From assembly GCA_963700865.1 (NCBI GenBank), contig CAVOZC010000007.1, positions 186,001 through 250,000 on the forward strand: DNA of 64,000 nucleotides, written 5' to 3'. The translations under genes were made by a program, and so were the position numbers. Positions 1 through 8,637 of the stretch are shown here, piece by piece. The stretch is from CAVOGJ01 sp963700865 (GTDB taxonomy: Bacteria; Planctomycetota; Planctomycetia; Pirellulales; Pirellulaceae). The notes beneath the pieces are model-generated. The model did not search any database. It worked only from the letters and a program-made list of their open reading frames with translations, and was not told where the DNA came from. The stretch's first letter is position 1. Each line of letters begins with the position of its first letter.

Positions 1-175
1 GAACACGCGAAAATACTGACGCAAAAGATATCGGTCGACGATCGTCATGCGGTATTTGCCGTCCTACGTTGCTAACTGCTTGTCGTCGGTCGCCAATTGT
101 GTGACGATGCCCGACGTAGGGCCAAACGAGTGGCCCTGCCAGGTGATCCGAAGCGATTTCGTCGGGAATAAGCGC

Positions 176-952
176 ATGGCGTCCGCGGATCGGGCGGTCG
201 TGCCGTGGCACGCAGCCCTCCTCAATCTGCTCTTTCCTCCGCTCTGTGGCTGGTGCCGGGGAGAACTGGCTGAATCGATCGAACCGCCCGATCTGTGTCC
301 GTCTTGTCTGGCGGAGATCGCGATTTCGGTCTTCCAGCCCTGTTCTTGCTGCGGTCGTACGCTGCCGTTGGCTTGCCGCGAGGACCACGCGGCGGCCGAA
401 GTCTCCGTCGTCTGCTCGGCTTGTCGAGACCCCCGCTGGTTGATCGATCGTACGGTCTGCCTGGGGCCCTACGGGGGCACGTTACGTCAGGCGATTGTAA
501 GGATGAAGCACGCCGGGCAACAATCGCTAACCGTGGCCCTCGGCAAGGCCCTGGGGCGGCAGTTGACTGAGTTGCCAAAAAACGAACTCCCTGAAGTGCT
601 GACGCCCGTTCCGATGCATTGGAAACGACGGCTGACACGAGGGGCCGGCAGCAGCCATTTGCTGGCGAGTGCTATCAGTCGCCAGACTGGAGTGCCTCTG
701 GCGACGCGGCTGGTGCGCTGTACGCGGCTGACGCAAAAGCAGAGCACGCTGTCCGCGACCGAGCGAAAAGCCAACGTCCGCGGCGGATTTGCGTTGCGAT
801 CCGGGGCCTTCGTTCGGGGTCGGCATGTCGGTCTGGTCGACGATACGCTCACCACCGGAGCCACCGCCAATGAGATTGCCCGTCTGCTCAAGCAAGCCGG
901 CGTCCGCCGCTTGACCGCCATCATCGCGGCCCGGGCCCAAGATCCGGGTTAG
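176..952 (+). CDS. ComF-family phosphoribosyltransferase-like protein
   Basis: The product is a 258-aa ComF-type protein. The N-terminal part has paired cysteines (CGWC near residue 24, CPSC near 41, CSCC near 56, CSAC near 80), typical of the zinc-binding ComF N-domain. The C-terminal half is a type I phosphoribosyltransferase fold with the PRPP loop VDDTLTTGAT at about residues 221-230. ComF proteins are linked to DNA uptake in competent bacteria, but their biochemical role is poorly defined, so a competence function here is inference. An open frame extends upstream to 47, but those residues are unlike the family, and the ATG at 176 gives the normal length. Confidence 0.88.
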   Translation: MASADRAVVPWHAALLNLLFPPLCGWCRGELAESIEPPDLCPSCLAEIAISVFQPCSCCGRTLPLACREDHAAAEVSVVCSACRDPRWLIDRTVCLGPYGGTLRQAIVRMKHAGQQSLTVALGKALGRQLTELPKNELPEVLTPVPMHWKRRLTRGAGSSHLLASAISRQTGVPLATRLVRCTRLTQKQSTLSATERKANVRGGFALRSGAFVRGRHVGLVDDTLTTGATANEIARLLKQAGVRRLTAIIAARAQDPG

Positions 953-1000
953 AGGATCTGGGCCGCCGCTGACGCGAACAAAAGGCTTCATCTTGCGGGA

Positions 1001-2043
1001 ATGGCGAGGAATGTTGACAATATCCAAGCGATGGACAATCACTTCACGGAACCAGCCACGATCGACCCGTCCCCCGCGCATCCGTTTCGCCGAGCGGTGC
1101 TGCGTGGACTGGGGGTGGTTCTACCGCCATTGCTGACGATCGTGTTCTTGCTCTGGATGTGGAATGCCGTTCGGACTTATATCCTGACGCCGGCGAAGGA
1201 TCTCGCCTTGGCTGCCGCCGTCCAGCAGAACTGGGATGTGCTCACCGAGCCTCCACAGGATGTGGACCCGGATTCCTTCGGCAAGGACACGCTCGGGCAA
1301 GTCAAGACGTTCAAATATAACAATCGAACTTACGCCCGCCTTCCCAGTGACGAATGGATCCCGTCCCACGTCTTCAAACGGGTGCGCGAGCATCCGGCGC
1401 GGAACTGCCCGTCACGGCCGAAGGTTATTATCGCCGCTACTATGAACTGGAGCACTTTCATCCGGCGTTCATGGTGCCGCTGCTGTTATGCCTGTTGATC
1501 CTGGTGCTCTACCTGCTCGGTAAGATCATTGCGGCCCGCATTGGCCGAGCGCTCTGGAACTATGTCGAGGGCATTATCCACCACGTGCCGTTCATCAATA
1601 CCGTGTACAGTACGGTCAAAAAAGTGACGGATGTCGTGTTCGCCGATAATGAAATCCAGTTCAATCGCGTGGTTGCCGTGCAATATCCAAGTCGAGATAT
1701 CTGGTCCGTTGGTTTCGTCACCGGAGAGAGTCTTCCCGAAATTAACGCGGCGACCCGCGAGCCGATGCTGAGCGTCTTGATGCCCACCTCGCCCGCCCCG
1801 TTTACCGGCTTCACGGTAACGGTACGAAAGAGCGAAACCATCGAACTGAATATCTCGGTCGACCAGGCGTTCCAGTTTGTCGTGAGTTGTGGAGTCGTCA
1901 TCCCGGGGCTGACCACCCCGGCGAAGGGCTTCATGAAGACAGATGTCCGCCAAACCATCGAGAGGCTGGTCGACCGGCAGTCGCCCCTGATTGCGGACGA
2001 GCCGCCAGCCACGACCCCCGATATCACGGAGAGTTCCCGCTAG
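1001..2043 (+). CDS. DUF502 family membrane protein (frame broken near 1392)
   Basis: The protein is a DUF502-type inner-membrane protein of unknown function. It has two hydrophobic segments, one near the N-terminus (around VLPPLLTIVFLLWMW) and one after the break (FMVPLLLCLLILVLYLL), followed by the conserved soluble domain containing HHVPFINTVYSTVKK and FVTGE. The reading frame changes at about 1390-1395: the first part reads to 1498 in one frame and the conserved remainder runs to 2043 in another. Adding one G in the CCGGCG run gives a continuous protein of about 347 residues, the normal family length. A sequencing error is therefore more likely than true decay. The ATG at 1001 is used, and 1031 is an alternative. 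hemC follows 25 bp downstream. Confidence 0.8.
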
Positions 2044-2068
2044 TGGCTCTACCTGCCCAAACCTGCCC

Positions 2069-3006
2069 ATGACATCGCGACGCCTGCGCATCGGGACACG
2101 GGGGAGTGCGCTGGCCATGTGGCAAGCCCAGTGGGTAGCCACGGAGCTCGAACGGCTCGGTCACCCTTGTGAAATCGTCACCATCAAGACGACGGGTGAT
2201 GTCACCGACGGCTCGCTGGCCGCGATGGGTGGTATGGGTGTGTTCGCCAGCGAGATTCAGCAGGCTTTGCGCGTGGAAGCGATTGATGTGGCCGTCCATA
2301 GCCTCAAGGATCTGCCCACGGGTGCCACCGCCGGGTTGACCCTGGCCGCGATCCCACCCCGCGCGAGCAATCATGATGTGCTCGTGGCACGCGACCAGCA
2401 GCGATTGCTCGATTTGCCCGCCGCCGCTCTCGTCGGGACGGGCAGCCCGCGTCGCCAGGCTCAAGTACTTCGGCAGCGTCCTGATCTGAAGGTGGCGGAA
2501 ATCCGAGGCAATGTCGACACCCGCCTGGCAAAGGTCGCTGCGGGGGAGTTCGATGCCATTGTGTTGGCTCAAGCAGGACTGGTGCGGCTGGGTCGGTCGG
2601 CGTCCATCACGCAGGTGTTTTCGTTTGACGAAATGCTGCCCGCCGTGGGGCAAGGGGCGCTAGGCCTGGAAATTAGACATGGGGATCGGGCCAGCCGCGA
2701 TTGTGTCCAACCGCTAGATGACCCGGCCACCCACGCGGCCGTCACGGCCGAGCGTTCACTTCTCGCGTGCTCCGTGCCGGCTGCCTGGCTCCTGTCGGAG
2801 CTGCCGCCCAGGCCCTGCCCGATCAGCGGTTGCACCTGCGGGCCGCCGTCTTCTCCCCCGATGGAATGCGGCAGGTGATGGCATCCGCCGAGACCGGGGA
2901 TTGGCAAGCCGCGGGCGCGCTTGGCGAGCGGGTGGCGGTCGAGCTATTGCGGGCGGGCGGCGATGCGCTGCTCGTGCGCCAGGGTGAAAACCCGACATCC
3001 CGGTAG
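2069..3006 (+). CDS. hemC: Hydroxymethylbilane synthase (frame broken near 2765)
   Basis: This enzyme condenses four porphobilinogen molecules into hydroxymethylbilane in tetrapyrrole (heme) synthesis. The start MTSRRLRIGTRGSALAMWQA and the motifs VHSLKDLP, IRGNVDTRL and LPAVGQGALG are typical of HemC. The frame fails at about 2760-2767, just before the segment with the dipyrromethane-cofactor cysteine, RAGCLAPVGA, which lies in another frame and continues to 3006. One extra C after SLL restores the expected SLLRVLRAGC. Since hemC is normally required for heme synthesis, and heme oxidase genes occur at 51.5-54 kb, a base-call error is likely. The ATG at 2069 follows the DUF502 stop by 25 bp, suggesting cotranscription. 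Confidence 0.88.
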
Positions 3007-3246
3007 CTGAAGTCGCCAGACTTTGGCGGATCCCAACCGCGGCAAAACGCCGCTTGACGCGTGCTTGCTATCAGTGGCAGCCCGGTAATTGGCGCTTTTT
3101 GACTGTTGATCGGATCGCAAACAGCCGAAGAGAAACATGGCTTATCCCTTTTTCGCCGGTCGATCCGATTGCATCGTTTCCAACCGCTTGTGCAACTTCA
3201 AAACGTTTGCATCAACGGCCGGCCTCACGGGCTCGAAGGTGACGTT

Positions 3247-3687
3247 ATGAAGTTCGAGACTTCCCGCTTTGGTCCGATCGAAATCGATAGCGAACGGATT
3301 CTGCTTTTTCCCGAGGGTGTCGTGGGGTATGAATCCCATCGACACTGGGTATTGCTCTCCGAAAATGAGAGCGACAACGTGGGATGGCTGCAGAGTCTCT
3401 CAGATGGAAGTCTTTCGTTCCTGGTGGTGACGCCTCACCGTTTCGTGCCCGACTACGCGCTGCAGATCCATCGCAATCAACTGCTCTCGCTGCCTTGGTC
3501 GCCTGAAGATGAAACTCTTACGCTCGCCCTTGTCAGCGATCATGATGGCACGCTGACCATGAACCTCAAGGCGCCCATTCTAGTGAATGTGCATCGTTGC
3601 CTGGGACGGCAGGTGATCGTGGCGGATGAACAACCGATTCGCCATGCGATACATTCTCCGGTGACTCCACTGCGCAAATCCGCATAA
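3247..3687 (+). CDS. fliW: Flagellar assembly factor FliW
   Basis: The 146-aa product matches FliW: the start MKFETSRFGPIEID and the segment FPEGVVGYE are characteristic. In other bacteria FliW binds flagellin and also sequesters the translational regulator CsrA, coupling flagellin export to mRNA control. A csrA gene follows about 310 bp downstream, which fits that partner-switching pair. No flagellar structural genes are in the window. The ATG at 3247 is preceded by GAAGGTGA, a plausible ribosome-binding site, and gives the normal length; longer frames upstream are not family-like. Confidence 0.92.
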   Translation: MKFETSRFGPIEIDSERILLFPEGVVGYESHRHWVLLSENESDNVGWLQSLSDGSLSFLVVTPHRFVPDYALQIHRNQLLSLPWSPEDETLTLALVSDHDGTLTMNLKAPILVNVHRCLGRQVIVADEQPIRHAIHSPVTPLRKSA

Positions 3688-3999
3688 TCGGCAAACTTTC
3701 GCGCTGTAAAACTGCGAAGCCTTGGTCAAATTGTGGCTTTAGGCAAATCTTGCTGCCGATACCTTCCCCTGACACCCGTGGGCGCGCCCTCCGAACCAAT
3801 CGGGGGACAGTCGCGACCTTGGGGTGTCAGCCTGTTGGCGATTGTCTGCCATCATTTTTATCTTTCACCATGAACTAGCCACAGCCGGCCAGACGGGGTT
3901 TGAAAGGACTCGGAGCCCCGCCGGGTCACGGACGAGGCCGGCCCGCGAGCAGTGCCATCACGCTTGTTACAGGCGTGATCATTACTAAAGGAGCTGACG
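3688..3999. other. fliW-csrA intergenic region
   Basis: No open frame here looks like a gene. The stretch holds a possible stem around 3894-3929 (CGGGG pairing with CCCCG) whose loop contains GGA. The ribosome-binding site of csrA (AAAGGAG, about 3989-3995) also contains GGA. CsrA binds GGA motifs, so autoregulation through this leader is possible, but the sequence does not show it. Confidence 0.4.
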
Positions 4000-4218
4000 A
4001 TGCTTGTGCTTTCGAGACACCGCGACGAAAGTATCATGATCGGGGACGATGTCGTCGTGACGATTGTCGATATTCGGGGCGATAAGGTGCGACTGGGTAT
4101 TGATGCACCGACAAGCATTCCGGTTCATCGCCAAGAGGTCTACGAGGCGATCAAACGCGAGAACCAGAAGGCCGCTCAGATCAATGCCGAAGCCGCCAAG
4201 AATCTCAAGGACCATTGA
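4000..4218 (+). CDS. csrA: Carbon storage regulator CsrA
   Basis: The 72-aa product is a standard CsrA: MLVLSRHRDESIMIGDDV, IRGDKVRLGIDAP and the VHRQEVYEAI segment containing the conserved RNA-binding Arg are present. CsrA dimers bind GGA motifs in mRNA leaders and repress or stabilise translation. The start has a strong AAAGGAG ribosome-binding site. fliW upstream encodes the usual protein antagonist. The futalosine hydrolase gene begins 8 bp after the stop, so the two are probably cotranscribed, although a functional link is not obvious. Confidence 0.96.
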   Translation: MLVLSRHRDESIMIGDDVVVTIVDIRGDKVRLGIDAPTSIPVHRQEVYEAIKRENQKAAQINAEAAKNLKDH

Positions 4219-4225
4219 GCCGCTT

Positions 4226-4873
4226 GTGAATTTGCTGCTCATTCCCACCCAGCTCGAGCATGAGACGATCGCGGCGGTCGCGGGTCCCTATTTGGACGAT
4301 CGCTGGCGTGTTGAGCTGTGTGGTTTTGGACCGGTGGCTGCGGCTGCCCGCACGTCCCAGGTGCTGGCTCGGCTCGGCCCGGTACGTGTGTGCCTCGTAG
4401 GTATCGCGGGTGCGATCGATCCGCGCTTGACCGTGGGACGTGCTTACCATTTCGACACGGTCTCCTGTGACGGCGTCGGGGTCGGATGGGGAGATCACTT
4501 TCTGTCGTCCGAGCAGCTCGGATGGGATCACTGGGTCGATTCGCAAAGCGGACGGAGTATTCGAGAGACATTGCCGCTTGACGTCCCTACTGGCGCCGCG
4601 GCGATCGAAAACGGTGGATTGCTGCTCACCTGCTGTGCCGCCTCGGCCAGCCCTGCCGATGTCGAGATCCGCAAGGTCCGCTATCCCGCGGCCGCGGCCG
4701 AAGATATGGAAGGTTTCGCAGTCGCCATGGCTTGCCATTTGTACGATGTCCCCCTACAGATCATCAGGGGCATTTCCAACCTGGCGGGCGAACGCGACAA
4801 GTCGGCCTGGCAGACCGATGCGGCACTGCAGGCCGCCGCCCAGGCCGTGATTCAGCTGGCAGCAGGCGACTAA
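4226..4873 (+). CDS. mqnB: Futalosine hydrolase
   Basis: The product (about 215 aa) belongs to the nucleoside phosphorylase/hydrolase fold. Motifs include CGFGPVAAAART, VGIAGAIDP and the substrate-binding EDMEGFAVAMAC, with FPTNLAG-like RGISNLAGERD near the end. Its neighbour is mqnD, which supports futalosine hydrolase, the enzyme releasing hypoxanthine from futalosine in the alternative menaquinone pathway, over MTA/SAH nucleosidase. The GTG at 4226 is the only reasonable start after the csrA stop. The stop lies 4 bp before mqnD, so this is an operon. mqnA and mqnC are not in the window. Confidence 0.87.
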   Translation: MNLLLIPTQLEHETIAAVAGPYLDDRWRVELCGFGPVAAAARTSQVLARLGPVRVCLVGIAGAIDPRLTVGRAYHFDTVSCDGVGVGWGDHFLSSEQLGWDHWVDSQSGRSIRETLPLDVPTGAAAIENGGLLLTCCAASASPADVEIRKVRYPAAAAEDMEGFAVAMACHLYDVPLQIIRGISNLAGERDKSAWQTDAALQAAAQAVIQLAAGD

Positions 4874-4877
4874 TCAA

Positions 4878-5723
4878 GTGAAAGCTTCACGTATCCGACT
4901 TGGCATTTCGACTTGCCCCAATGATACGTTCGCCTTTCACGGCCTGCTTTCGCACGCAGTCGACTGGCAGGGTCTGGATTTCGAGGTGCAGTTGCTCGAC
5001 ATCGAGCAATTGAATCGGGGACTCGATGCCGGCGCCTTTGATGTGGCCAAGGCCAGCTTCCACGCCGCGCTGCATCTGGCGGACACGATGTGGGTATTGC
5101 CTTCCGGATCGGCACTCGGGTTTGGCGTCGGCCCGCTGCTGCTGGCGGCTCGTCCCGATACCCGGCCATCCGCCGCCTCACAAATCGTGCTTTGCCCCGG
5201 CGAGCGTACGACCGCCACATTGCTGTACCAGATGTTTCACGCGGGCCAGGGGACGGTAAAGCAAGTCGTGTTCTCCGACATCATGCCGGCCCTGGCAGCC
5301 GGATCAGCCGCGTTCGGCGTTTGTATTCATGAAGGCCGCTTTACCTACGCGGACGAGGGACTCTATTTGGTCGAAGATCTGGGGACGCGTTGGGAGCAGG
5401 AAACGGCCTGCCCGTTGCCACTCGGCGGTATTCTGGCGGCTCGCAGCCTCCCCACCACCACGCTTACCAAGGTGCAAGCGGTCATCCGGGCCTCAATCGA
5501 GTTCGCGCTGGCCGATTCGGAGCGTGCGCTGCCGACCATGCGGGTCCATGCCCAGGAAATGAGTGACGAGGTGCTCCAGCAACACGTCGATCTCTATGTG
5601 AACGAATGGACGGTGGATCTGGGTGCGGACGGACGCATGGCGTTGGATGAGTTGCAACGCCGCGCGATGGCAGCGGGCGTGATTTCGTCCGCCGCCCCGC
5701 GACTGGAGATTTTCGCGAGTTAG
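4878..5723 (+). CDS. mqnD: 1,4-dihydroxy-6-naphthoate synthase
   Basis: The 281-aa protein starts at a GTG and opens with IRLGISTCPNDTFAFHGLL, the signature of MqnD. It is a periplasmic-binding-protein-like enzyme that converts cyclic dehypoxanthine futalosine to 1,4-dihydroxy-6-naphthoate in menaquinone synthesis. Other family segments are DVAKASFHA and FGVCIHEGRFTY. With mqnB immediately upstream, the organism appears to make menaquinone by the futalosine route, which would serve the cydAB quinol oxidase found later in the window. Confidence 0.93.
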   Translation: MKASRIRLGISTCPNDTFAFHGLLSHAVDWQGLDFEVQLLDIEQLNRGLDAGAFDVAKASFHAALHLADTMWVLPSGSALGFGVGPLLLAARPDTRPSAASQIVLCPGERTTATLLYQMFHAGQGTVKQVVFSDIMPALAAGSAAFGVCIHEGRFTYADEGLYLVEDLGTRWEQETACPLPLGGILAARSLPTTTLTKVQAVIRASIEFALADSERALPTMRVHAQEMSDEVLQQHVDLYVNEWTVDLGADGRMALDELQRRAMAAGVISSAAPRLEIFAS

Positions 5724-5754
5724 AGTCAGTCCATGCGGCGCGGGAGGCTTGAAG

Positions 5755-5871
5755 AGGACTGTGGCTGGGGCATCTTGCCCCAGTCGGCATTGGATCACGG
5801 TGAGGCCGGGAAGGACTGTGGCTGGAAGCCCCAGCCACGGGAAGACTGTGGCTGGAAGCCCCAGGCACGGA
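5755..5871 (+). repeat. GACTGTGGCTGG intergenic repeat, 3 copies
   Basis: Three close copies of a motif beginning GGACTGTGGCTGG and ending in CCCCAG(C)CA lie at about 5757, 5813 and 5844. Each can form a small hairpin (CTGGGGC pairing with GCCCCAG in the first). A related longer version occurs three times at 60906-61152, and the phrase AGTCGCCAGACTTTGG from that version also occurs just after hemC near 3010. This is a dispersed intergenic repeat family, probably non-coding. Confidence 0.75.
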
Positions 5872-5966
5872 GAGGACTTGCTCGTAACCATCCGCCCGCC
5901 GGCTTGAGTGGCTTCGGCAAATGTCCGACGATAAACCGCGCCCCCCTTCTAGCATACCGATGGCCC

Positions 5967-7403
5967 ATGAAGACACTTCGCCGAAGCTTGCTTTGCCTGA
6001 TCCTGCTGTGCGCATGTGGTTGCCCCGCGACGAGACCGCCGAACGCAACGTCGGAGGCGACGTCGTCTTCGAGTGGCACAGAGAACGGCAGCTCGAGCCA
6101 GCCGCCCGCGATTGCCGAGTTGCGGCTGACGGTGATCGACGATGCCGACTTGGCACAGGCCATTGAGCGAGAATGGGGAGCCATTTCGGATACCCGGCTG
6201 GTGATCGACCATGTTCGCGAGTCGGACTGGTTGGCGGCCATGCGACAGGATGACGGGGCCGGACAGGTGGACGCCGTCATCTATCCATCTCGGTTGCTCG
6301 GCGAGCTGGTTGAGCGGCGGCGGCTGGTGCCGCTGCCGCAGCGGTTGCAGGAGAGCGATCTGTTCGCGGCGGCCGACATCTTGCCGCTCGTGCGTCGGGA
6401 AGAAATCGTATGGGGAAAGTCCACCTACGCGGTGTCGCTCGGATGTCCCACGTTTGTCCTCGCCCACCCAGCGTCGCTGGCAGTGGACGCCGCGACCGAT
6501 GTACGCACCTGGGACGGCTTTTCGCGATGGCTAAGCGGATTGCCCGAGCATGTGCAGCTCACGCTGCCGACCGCCCGCGGATGGGCGGTTGACCTATTCT
6601 TGGCCCGCGCGGCAAGCGACGTCCGCGCGTCAGGGCAGGTGTCGACGTTGTTTGACTTTCGCACCATGGAGCCCCTGATTGACCGAGCCCCGTACGTGCG
6701 AGCGCTCGAGGATTTGGCGACCCTGATGCAATCGCGACAGGCACCGCTCGATTTGACTCCCGCCGACGTCTGCGACGCCGTTTTGTCGGGTTCGTCCGTC
6801 GGATGGCTCTGGTGGGGTCCCGGGACGAAGCAGCGGGATGAAACGCCGGCGACGCCGCTTCGGTTCGGGCCGCTACCTGGAAGTGACCAGGTCTTCAGTT
6901 TTGCCAACGATGCCTGGCAGCCGCGCCGCGGTGGAGAACCGCGGCTGGTGCCGCTGACGGGTCTTTCGGGTCGGCTGGGATCGGTGATGCAGTCGTCTCG
7001 GCGACAACGGGCCGCCTGGAACTTGCTGTTGCGTGTGACGGGCGTCGAGTTGGGCGCCCGCACGTCCGCGGTCAGCCGCCACACGGCCCCTTTTCGCATG
7101 TCGCAGATGGAGCAGGTCGCGCTCTGGGTGCCGGCGGGACTGGATGGCGGGGCCGTGCGCGGTTACGGAGAGGCGGTAAGGGAATCGCTCGTGCAGTATG
7201 CGTGTCTCTCGTCGCTCCGATTGCCGGGACAGGACGCCTACCGCGGGCCGCTCGACGACGCAGTGCGGCAGGTGCTGGCAGGGGAGGTTTCCGCCGCCGA
7301 CGCCTTGGCGGACGTGGCGACCCGTTGGGAAGCGATCACCCAGTCATGGGGCAGGGAAACGCAGCGGGCCGCCTATTGCCGCGGGCTGGGGATCGACCCC
7401 TGA
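5967..7403 (+). CDS. Solute-binding-protein-like lipoprotein
   Basis: The 478-aa product starts with a lipoprotein signal, MKTLRRSLLCLILLCACGC, so Cys-19 would be lipidated. The mature part resembles extracellular solute-binding proteins of ABC importers (AELRLTVIDDADLAQAIEREW, a DAVIYPSRLLGELVERRRLVPL segment and a TWDGFSRWL segment). No ABC permease or ATPase gene is adjacent, so its partner and ligand are unknown. The frame is open upstream to 5733 through the GACTGTGG repeats, but that extension is repeat-derived; the ATG at 5967 immediately before the signal peptide is preferred. Confidence 0.72.
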   Translation: MKTLRRSLLCLILLCACGCPATRPPNATSEATSSSSGTENGSSSQPPAIAELRLTVIDDADLAQAIEREWGAISDTRLVIDHVRESDWLAAMRQDDGAGQVDAVIYPSRLLGELVERRRLVPLPQRLQESDLFAAADILPLVRREEIVWGKSTYAVSLGCPTFVLAHPASLAVDAATDVRTWDGFSRWLSGLPEHVQLTLPTARGWAVDLFLARAASDVRASGQVSTLFDFRTMEPLIDRAPYVRALEDLATLMQSRQAPLDLTPADVCDAVLSGSSVGWLWWGPGTKQRDETPATPLRFGPLPGSDQVFSFANDAWQPRRGGEPRLVPLTGLSGRLGSVMQSSRRQRAAWNLLLRVTGVELGARTSAVSRHTAPFRMSQMEQVALWVPAGLDGGAVRGYGEAVRESLVQYACLSSLRLPGQDAYRGPLDDAVRQVLAGEVSAADALADVATRWEAITQSWGRETQRAAYCRGLGIDP

Positions 7404-7494
7404 AATCGCACGCCATGGACAGCGGAGGCCGGCGGGCCTAGAATCGGCTCCCATCGCAGGACCGTCGCGATACGGTCCCCGCGCGACGGTGTTT

Positions 7495-7567
7495 GGGGCG
7501 GTAGCTCAGCTGGGAGAGCGCTGCGTTCGCAATGCAGAGGTCGGGAGTTCGATCCTCCTCCGCTCCA
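7495..7567 (+). tRNA. tRNA-Ala (anticodon CGC)
   Basis: A full 73-nt cloverleaf can be drawn: acceptor GGGGCGG with CCGCTCC, D-stem GCTC/GAGC, anticodon stem CTGCG/TGCAG with loop TTCGCAA, and T-arm GGGAG TTCGATC CTCCT. The anticodon CGC reads GCG (Ala). The G3:U70 wobble pair, the main identity element for alanyl-tRNA synthetase, is present. CCA is not encoded. Confidence 0.95.
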
Positions 7568-7629
7568 CTTCTTGGGCACTCGTTGCCGCGTTGCGGTGAT
7601 CGGTCGCGGGTTTGACTGCGGCGGGTCTT

Positions 7630-8115
7630 TCTTTTTTGCAGCATGGCCAACATCGACTTCGACGCGGTACCTTCGAGCTGACCGGCAGCGATCTCGCGAT
7701 CGGCAGCGGCGGACTATTCGGTACCGCGCTGGTGCTTGGCGGCGAACAGACCGTACGCGTGACAAATGGAGTGACGACCGTTGCCGCCGGAGCCAGTCTG
7801 AATGTGATTGGTGAGGATTCACATCGGCAGCGCGACGAATGCGGGACTGATGTTGATTTCACAGACGAATCAGGTGGACTTCGATGCGGACAACTCGGGA
7901 ACGGGACTGACGAACAATGGACAACTGGTCCTGATTGACTCGACCATCGGCGGTTCGGTAACGGGCAACGGATCGATTGAGATCGTGGCGGCGGACGGCG
8001 TGGTGGATTGTCCCTGACCGGTGGCAGCACACTCGGCTTTGACCTGTCCGGTACGGGCTGGGTGAATTCGACACCTTGTCGGTCGCGGGAGCGCCAACTG
8101 GCGGTACGCTGGTTT
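7630..8115 (+). pseudogene. Decayed exported adhesin/PEP-type fragment
   Basis: Three short readings in different frames join into one surface-protein-like sequence: GTFELTGSDLAIGSGG and VTTVAAGASLNVIG (frame of 7612), then IHIGSATNAGLMLISQ and GSVTGNGSIEIVAADG (frame of 7808), then LTGGSTLGFDLSG followed by FDTLSVAGAPTGGTL in a further frame to about 8115. This pattern matches the autotransporter-like exported proteins common in planctomycetes. At least three frame changes and no start or C-terminus make it a gene remnant. It lies directly downstream of tRNA-Ala. Confidence 0.65.
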
Positions 8116-8637
8116 GATAAGGTGCTCACCGAGGCACGGAGGCACAGAGGCCCGTCGGGCACACGCTCGCCGTGCGTGGTCTTACCACGCGGATTCCGGG
8201 GCTCTGTGAGAAGAAACCGTTACTCGCCGCTCATCAGCACTGATCGCCGGCAATTGGCGGCTCCTGCGCTCGTCACTCCGATCAGCGTCCATCAGTGCGT
8301 ATCAGCGGTTCCAGGAAACCATCATTTGCCGGGTGTCCCGTGGGCATTGATGAAAGTCTTCCCTGGCTTGCCCCTCCCGCATCGGCGTCCATTCGCCCAC
8401 AGGGGCGATGCGTCGTTTTTCCCACACTTGCGGCCAGCCGCGGTAATACCCTGCCTGGCACCGCGTAAGGAATGCGTCGTCGTGAAATTGACCGACAAGC
8501 GGTCTACGGCATTCAGGGCAGATCGGCTATTCTAGTGCGGCACGGCCCCCAGCGGTGGCCCGTTTTATCGCGGATCGCGCCTCTGATCTCCGACCCTCGT
8601 GGGTCCGCCTGGCCAAATCGAGACAAATTGGATTTTC
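8116..8637. other. Non-coding stretch with low-complexity repeats
   Basis: No convincing gene is visible. The stretch contains the low-complexity run GAGGCACGGAGGCACAGAGG near 8130, related to runs near 32305 and 29850, and a GATCAGCGTCCATCAGTGCG stretch near 8280. These look like dispersed intergenic repeats. Confidence 0.45.

Noticed and set aside
5733..5966. N-terminal extension of the lipoprotein gene
   Set aside because: The codons come from the GACTGTGG intergenic repeats, and a normal lipoprotein signal begins at 5967.
7630..8115. Functional small surface protein
   Set aside because: At least three frame changes, no signal peptide and no sorting signal.
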